Assembly: GCA_963972525.1 (NCBI GenBank)
Contig: CAXAUZ010000006.1
Location: forward strand, 130,670 to 194,669
Direction of reading: 5' to 3'
Length of the DNA stretch: 64,000 nucleotides
Source of the DNA: Salinilacustrithrix sp003476595
GTDB taxonomy: Bacteria; Actinomycetota; Acidimicrobiia; Acidimicrobiales; Salinilacustritrichaceae
The notes beneath the pieces were generated by a model. It saw nothing but the letters and a program-made list of their open reading frames with translations. It did no database searches and was not told where the DNA came from. The stretch's first letter is position 1, and each line of letters starts with the position of its first letter. Below are positions 60,334 through 64,000 of the stretch, one piece after another. The position numbers and the translations under genes were made by a program.

Positions 60334-61818
60334 TCAGCCCGGGAAGGTCTGTCCGGTGTTCGGCGCGTAGGCGAACCAGCCGCCGGGCTCGACCACGGCG
60401 TGGTCCGCGCCGTCTGTGGCTCCCGGATTCACGCCGAGCGACGACCGGAGGATCGGTGCGCTGTGGTGGAGCAGGTCGTCGAGCGCCGAGTCGAGGTGGG
60501 CGACCGTGACGGGCGGGGAGCTGTCGTCGGGTTCGCGCCCGCGCTCGAGGGCGGCGACCAGCACCGCTCGTCGAACGAGCTCCTTCACGAACGACGCCGT
60601 GACCCCCTCGGTGGCGTCGACGAGCCCGGTGAGATCGCCGCCGTCGAAGTCGGTGTCACGCAGGTAGAGGTCGAGCAGGCGCGCCCGGCAGTCGCCGTCG
60701 GGGAGGCCGACCTCCACCGCCTGGTCGATCCGGCCCGGCCGGGCCGCCAGAGCAGGCTCGAGCAGGTCGACCCGGTTCGTGGTCAGCACGAAGACCACGT
60801 CTGCGTCGTCGCTGAGGCCGTCCATCTCGTTCAGCAGCTGGAAGAGCAGCGGGTTGGTGCCCATCCCGGGCATCGTCCGCTCCATGGCGACGAGGTCGAC
60901 GTCTTCGAGCACGACCATCGAGGGCTGCAGCGACCGAGCGATCGCTGCGGCTTGGCCGAGCGCCCCGGCGCCGGGTCCGCTGAGCAGCAACGTCGTACGA
61001 CCGGGAAGCTGGCCGCACAGGTACATGACCGAGAGCGTCTTGCCCGTGCCGGGTGGGCCGTAGAGCAGCAGGCCACGCTTGAGGTGGCGACCCGCGGCGA
61101 GCAGCGCGCCGGCGTTGCGGCTCACCCCGATGGTGTGGCGCTCGATCGCATCGAGGTCCGCTTCCGGCAGCACCACCGAGTCGCGCCGGATGGCGGGCAG
61201 GGAGTGGAAGGAGATGCCGAACCCGCCCCACTCGGTGAACCCGAAGCTGAGCACCTTGCCCCGGAACACGTTGTGCTCGTGCATGAGCTCACGGATCCGT
61301 GCGACGAAGGCCGCGGCATCGTCGGGTTCGGCTGCGACGACGTCGAGCAGCAGACCCGGGCGGGGTCCGTGACCCTCGCTGAACCCGACGAGCACGACCA
61401 GCGGCGCCTCGTCGAAGCTCAAGAGGTAGACGCCGAGCCGGAGACACGGGTGCGTGCGGTCGACGTCCACCGGCACCCGAACGAACTCGGGCGCACATGG
61501 CTCTGACGGGCCGTGGAACCGCCCGCCGAGGATGCTCGCCAGGGAGAAGCCACCGAAGTGGTGCAGCTCCGCTGGCAGACCGAGCAGCGACCAACCGTCC
61601 TGGGACGACAGCAGCGCGTCGAGGGCCAGCTGCAGGTTGGCGTGCTCGCTGGCGTCGAGCCGCTCGGTGAAGGACGGCAGCCCCGATGGGTCCATCCCGA
61701 GGTGGTCAGCGGCGAGACGACGCAGCGTCGACGACCGGGGAGGAAGAGCTTCCCGGAACCGCTCGAGGAACGCCTCGAAGGAACGTGCGAACCCGGCGAC
61801 ATCGACTTCATCGGACAC
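60334..61818 (-). CDS. AAA-family ATPase with unknown N-terminal domain
   Basis: A 494-residue protein. Residues 1-~215 have no recognisable family. The C-terminal AAA module has Walker A GPPGTGKT (254-261), Walker B MVVLEDVD (301-308), sensor-1 LTTNRVD and the arginine-finger RPGRIDQ, as in FtsH/CDC48-type AAA proteins. There is no protease or membrane segment. GTG 61818 lies 6 nt after a TAGGGT hexamer. A role as a remodelling ATPase is likely; the partner is unknown. It stands alone among accessory genes. Confidence 0.85.
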   Translation of the reverse strand: MSDEVDVAGFARSFEAFLERFREALPPRSSTLRRLAADHLGMDPSGLPSFTERLDASEHANLQLALDALLSSQDGWSLLGLPAELHHFGGFSLASILGGRFHGPSEPCAPEFVRVPVDVDRTHPCLRLGVYLLSFDEAPLVVLVGFSEGHGPRPGLLLDVVAAEPDDAAAFVARIRELMHEHNVFRGKVLSFGFTEWGGFGISFHSLPAIRRDSVVLPEADLDAIERHTIGVSRNAGALLAAGRHLKRGLLLYGPPGTGKTLSVMYLCGQLPGRTTLLLSGPGAGALGQAAAIARSLQPSMVVLEDVDLVAMERTMPGMGTNPLLFQLLNEMDGLSDDADVVFVLTTNRVDLLEPALAARPGRIDQAVEVGLPDGDCRARLLDLYLRDTDFDGGDLTGLVDATEGVTASFVKELVRRAVLVAALERGREPDDSSPPVTVAHLDSALDDLLHHSAPILRSSLGVNPGATDGADHAVVEPGGWFAYAPNTGQTFPG

Positions 61819-61824
61819 GGCGGA

Positions 61825-61830
61825 ACCCTA
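61825..61830 (-). promoter_or_regulatory. leaderless -10 hexamer of the AAA ATPase gene
   Basis: TAGGGT on the minus strand, exactly 6 nt before GTG 61818. Confidence 0.5.
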
Positions 61831-61931
61831 TGGCCAGCCCTCGCGTGCTGCCCGCCAGTTCAGGCGAGCGCATCATCCGATGGTGACCGATCAGGACAGG
61901 ACGCGAGGCGTTCTCGTCCATCGATCGCTCG

Positions 61932-61937
61932 TACGAT
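61932..61937 (+). promoter_or_regulatory. leaderless -10 hexamer of a 46-codon ORF
   Basis: TACGAT, exactly 6 nt before GTG 61944. Confidence 0.55.
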
Positions 61938-61943
61938 GCTGCC

Positions 61944-62084
61944 GTGGCAAGCGCAAACGACGACCCGTCCGTCGAGGACGAAGGATCCCGTGGACGCCGG
62001 CTGTGGGGCACGGAAGAGAGCCCGACGCAACTCCGAAAGGCGTGGTGGGTCCTCAAGGAGGCCTTCTTCACTCCTTGGAGCTGA
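61944..62084 (+). CDS. small leaderless ORF, 46 residues
   Basis: GTG 61944 to TGA 62084. It begins MASANDDPSVEDEGSRGRRL and ends RKAWWVLKEAFFTPWS. A polar, acidic first half is followed by an aromatic, amphipathic second half (four Trp, two Phe). The TACGAT hexamer 6 nt upstream matches several larger genes here, which is the main reason to call it. It lies alone between the AAA ATPase promoter and the convergent methyltransferase. The function is unknown; a peripheral membrane or protein-binding peptide is possible. Confidence 0.55.
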   Translation: MASANDDPSVEDEGSRGRRLWGTEESPTQLRKAWWVLKEAFFTPWS

Positions 62085-62138
62085 GGCAACCGTACCGTTT
62101 GCGATCGCGCCGGCCGGGTCGCCAGTGGTGGCGTGCGG

Positions 62139-62726
62139 TCAGCTCACGATCATGTAGCGGTCGTCGTTGATCTCCCGGCCCCAGAGATCCCTGTTTGCTG
62201 CCAGCGACTGGACCCGCGCCGGTCGGCCCAGACGGCGGAGCGAGTTGGTGATTCGGTCAGCTACGAGTCCGCCACCTGTTGACCACTGCCCTTCGATCAG
62301 GATCATCGTGCCTCCGGATCGAAGCAGTCCTGTCCATCGATGCAGGACGCTGTCGATGTCGTCCAGCGCCCAGAGGACGTGTCGGCACATGATCGCGTCG
62401 AACGCCCCTGCTCGGTACGCGGGTGCTGCGACATCGCCACGGACCAGGTCGAGCGACACGCCGTGGGCCATCGCCTTTGACCGTGCGTGAGCCAGCATCT
62501 GTGCAGAGATGTCGACACCGCTGACCTTGTGGCCATCCTCCGCGAGCAGGACTGAAAGGCTTCCGGTCCCGCAGCCGAGGTCGGCGATGCGGGCCGGCGG
62601 TGGAGGCAAGCGGGCGCCGAGGGCGGTTCGCCAGGCGTTCCGCACGGCACCGTCTCGGAGCCCATGGTCGGGCTCGCGGTCGAAGGTCGCGGCCTCGCGG
62701 TCCCATGCTGACGCAGCATCTGCCAC
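62139..62726 (-). CDS. class I SAM-dependent methyltransferase
   Basis: A 195-residue Rossmann-fold methyltransferase. Motif I ADLGCGTGSLSVLL starts near residue 49, the acidic strand-2 end is VSGVDISAQML, and motif II is VRGDVAAPAYRAGAFDAIMCRHVLW. It is short for the Methyltransf_11 type but complete. GTG 62726 lies 6 nt after a TAGTGT hexamer. Substrate unknown. It is divergent from the beta-lactamase-like gene. Confidence 0.88.
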   Translation of the reverse strand: MADAASAWDREAATFDREPDHGLRDGAVRNAWRTALGARLPPPPARIADLGCGTGSLSVLLAEDGHKVSGVDISAQMLAHARSKAMAHGVSLDLVRGDVAAPAYRAGAFDAIMCRHVLWALDDIDSVLHRWTGLLRSGGTMILIEGQWSTGGGLVADRITNSLRRLGRPARVQSLAANRDLWGREINDDRYMIVS

Positions 62727-62732
62727 GGGCGG

Positions 62733-62738
62733 ACACTA
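62733..62738 (-). promoter_or_regulatory. leaderless -10 hexamer of the methyltransferase gene
   Basis: TAGTGT on the minus strand, exactly 6 nt before GTG 62726. Confidence 0.5.
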
Positions 62739-62808
62739 CGGCGGATCGTGACGGTGGCCGGGGCCCGGGGACGCTCCTGTCGGCGACACCGGAAGTCGTC
62801 TCGGGACC

Positions 62809-62814
62809 TACGGT
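62809..62814 (+). promoter_or_regulatory. -10 hexamer of the beta-lactamase-like gene
   Basis: TACGGT, 7 nt before GTG 62822; it supports that start over in-frame upstream codons. Confidence 0.45.
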
Positions 62815-62821
62815 TCCACCT

Positions 62822-63847
62822 GTGCTCGAGGGACTGGACTGGTCGGCGTTCGATGACCGGGCCGTGGTCGCTGGCGGCACGGTGGTCGGTGTCGTCGGTG
62901 AAGGCGGTGATGTCGTCTCGAAGGCTTGGGGGACAGTCGAGCCGGGCGGCGCCGAGGTCACCGCCGACACCGTGCTCTACGCAGCATCCGTCGCCAAGCA
63001 GTTCACCGCAGCGTGCATCGCAGAGATCGTGGTCACTGGCCGACTCTCGCTGAGCTCACTGGTCCGAGAGATCGTGCCCGGCCTGCCGCAGGGCCTGGAC
63101 GGCATCGACATCGGTCACCTGCTGTCGCACACCAGTGGGCTACCGGACTCCGCCGTCCTGGACGAGAAGGTCGGCTTCGCCGTCGACCGTCCCATGTCGA
63201 ACGGCGACCGGCTCAGAGCTCTCGACGGCGTGCAGCTCGAAGCGAGTCCCGGGACGAAGCACCGGTACAGCAACCACGGCTACGTCCTGCTCGCCGAGGC
63301 CGTCCGGGAGGTGACCGGCATGCCCTTCGGTGCGTTCGCTCGCGAGGCGCTCTTCAACCGAGCAGGCATGGGTTCATCCGGCTTCCTCGACGTGGACCAC
63401 CCGACTCCTGCCCCCGGGTGGAGCAATGGCCAGCCTGTCGAGGTTCGCTTCACCGGCGTCGGCGACGGCGGGCTCGTCACGACGCTCTCGGATCTCGTCG
63501 CATGGAATAGGTGGCTGCCGAGCAGTCACATCGGTCAGCTCGTGCTCGGCGATCGGCCGACGCTCCCCGACGGCTCCCTCGCGCATGACGCCTGGGGTGT
63601 GTCGATCCGACCGCACCACGGGCTGCGGATCGAGAGCCACGGCGGCGCCATGACCGGCTACCTGATCGCATTCGTCCGGTTCCCCGCGCAGAACTGCGCC
63701 TTCATCGCAATGACGAACGCCGACGACCTCGGCCCCAACGACTTCAACCATCGCCTGCAGGCCCTGGCCAGCGCCGTCCTCGCTGGCCACCTCGATCGCA
63801 GCCAGCCGGACTGGACCGAGACGCACGGGCAGGCCGTCCGAACCTGA
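62822..63847 (+). CDS. beta-lactamase-family serine hydrolase (class C/EstB-like)
   Basis: A 341-residue penicillin-binding-protein-fold hydrolase. The SxxK nucleophile motif is SVAK (Ser56-Lys59), the second motif YSN is in HRYSNHGYVLL, and a late HGG-type motif is ESHGGAMTGY. No signal peptide is seen, so it is probably cytosolic, acting as an esterase, carboxypeptidase or peptidase rather than a resistance beta-lactamase. GTG 62822 lies 7 nt after TACGGT. Confidence 0.88.
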   Translation: MLEGLDWSAFDDRAVVAGGTVVGVVGEGGDVVSKAWGTVEPGGAEVTADTVLYAASVAKQFTAACIAEIVVTGRLSLSSLVREIVPGLPQGLDGIDIGHLLSHTSGLPDSAVLDEKVGFAVDRPMSNGDRLRALDGVQLEASPGTKHRYSNHGYVLLAEAVREVTGMPFGAFAREALFNRAGMGSSGFLDVDHPTPAPGWSNGQPVEVRFTGVGDGGLVTTLSDLVAWNRWLPSSHIGQLVLGDRPTLPDGSLAHDAWGVSIRPHHGLRIESHGGAMTGYLIAFVRFPAQNCAFIAMTNADDLGPNDFNHRLQALASAVLAGHLDRSQPDWTETHGQAVRT

Positions 63848-63945
63848 ACGGGCTCAGAACACCACCGACTCCTTCCACCGGCCACGCTCCGAGCGGCTGC
63901 GTCCGTGTTGCCGAAAGCACCGAGGTCTGGCACGTACCAAAGGTG

Positions 63946-64000
63946 CTAGTGATCTGAGTCGTTGATCCTCTGGCAGTAGTTGGCGAGGCTGTCGAGGATC
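63946..64000 (-). CDS. C-terminal fragment of a gene continuing past the window
   Basis: On the minus strand the last 17 codons before a TAG at 63948-63946 read ILDSLANYCQRINDSDH. The short, polar ending recalls transposase C-termini, but the fragment is too short to name. The 63848-63945 stretch between it and the hydrolase shows nothing recognisable. Confidence 0.35.
   Translation of the reverse strand, partial: ILDSLANYCQRINDSDH

Overview
This is a gap-free 64 kb piece of a very GC-rich bacterial chromosome with G/C-biased third codon positions. The gene families point to an actinobacterium: a TIGR03084 (mycothiol maleylpyruvate isomerase-like) protein, a DUF3263 plus LytR_C pair, a GpgS-type glucosyl-3-phosphoglycerate synthase, a coproheme decarboxylase HemQ, many acyl-CoA and cytochrome P450 genes, and many start codons placed as in leaderless mRNAs. 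The mix resembles Acidimicrobiia (Iamia/Ilumatobacter-like). That placement is inference. I see no rRNA, tRNA or CRISPR array.

Layout. 1-1703: 3' part of a fusion of an ABC1/UbiB kinase-like domain with a ferritin-like diiron domain. 1747-13411: an atu-like catabolic cluster with a TetR regulator, a divergent alpha/beta hydrolase whose leaderless promoter overlaps an inverted repeat, and a long run of crotonase, SDR, acyl-CoA carboxylase beta and alpha, AtuA (DUF1446), acyl-CoA dehydrogenase, TIGR03084 and a second crotonase. It suggests degradation of acyclic terpenoid or branched acyl-CoA compounds through a carboxylation step. 13477-20168: a P450 island with a 3Fe-4S ferredoxin, one decayed and two intact near-identical P450s, a FAD ferredoxin reductase, a nitronate monooxygenase-like enzyme and a thioesterase. 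20309-27561: a surface protein followed by an unusual Liv-type ABC system whose permeases and ATPases are fused pairwise. 27662-29311: a TetR gene cut by a decayed IS3-family element.

29373-44190 is mostly housekeeping or envelope: arylsulfotransferase-like lipoprotein, DUF3263/LytR_C, trehalose phosphatase, glycerate kinase, AI-2E transporter, GpgS, a MoaD/ThiS-like protein, groEL under two CIRCE-like operators, histidine phosphatase, DUF983, SpoIID, FdhD, HemQ and an ACT protein. 44256-51108: a second, conventional livHMGF transporter with two lipoprotein binding proteins on the opposite strand. Its LivH carries an extra N-terminal extracellular domain.

51173-64000 looks more accessory: AlaX, then three consecutive cassettes, each a very small ECF-type sigma factor overlapping a single-pass membrane protein with a large extracellular domain. 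Two of these ectodomains carry Asp-box-like repeats and one a META-like domain. Then come a lipoprotein, an AAA ATPase, a 46-residue leaderless small protein, a methyltransferase, a beta-lactamase-fold hydrolase and the C-terminal end of one more gene. The sigma/sensor cassettes are the best candidate for an undescribed system.
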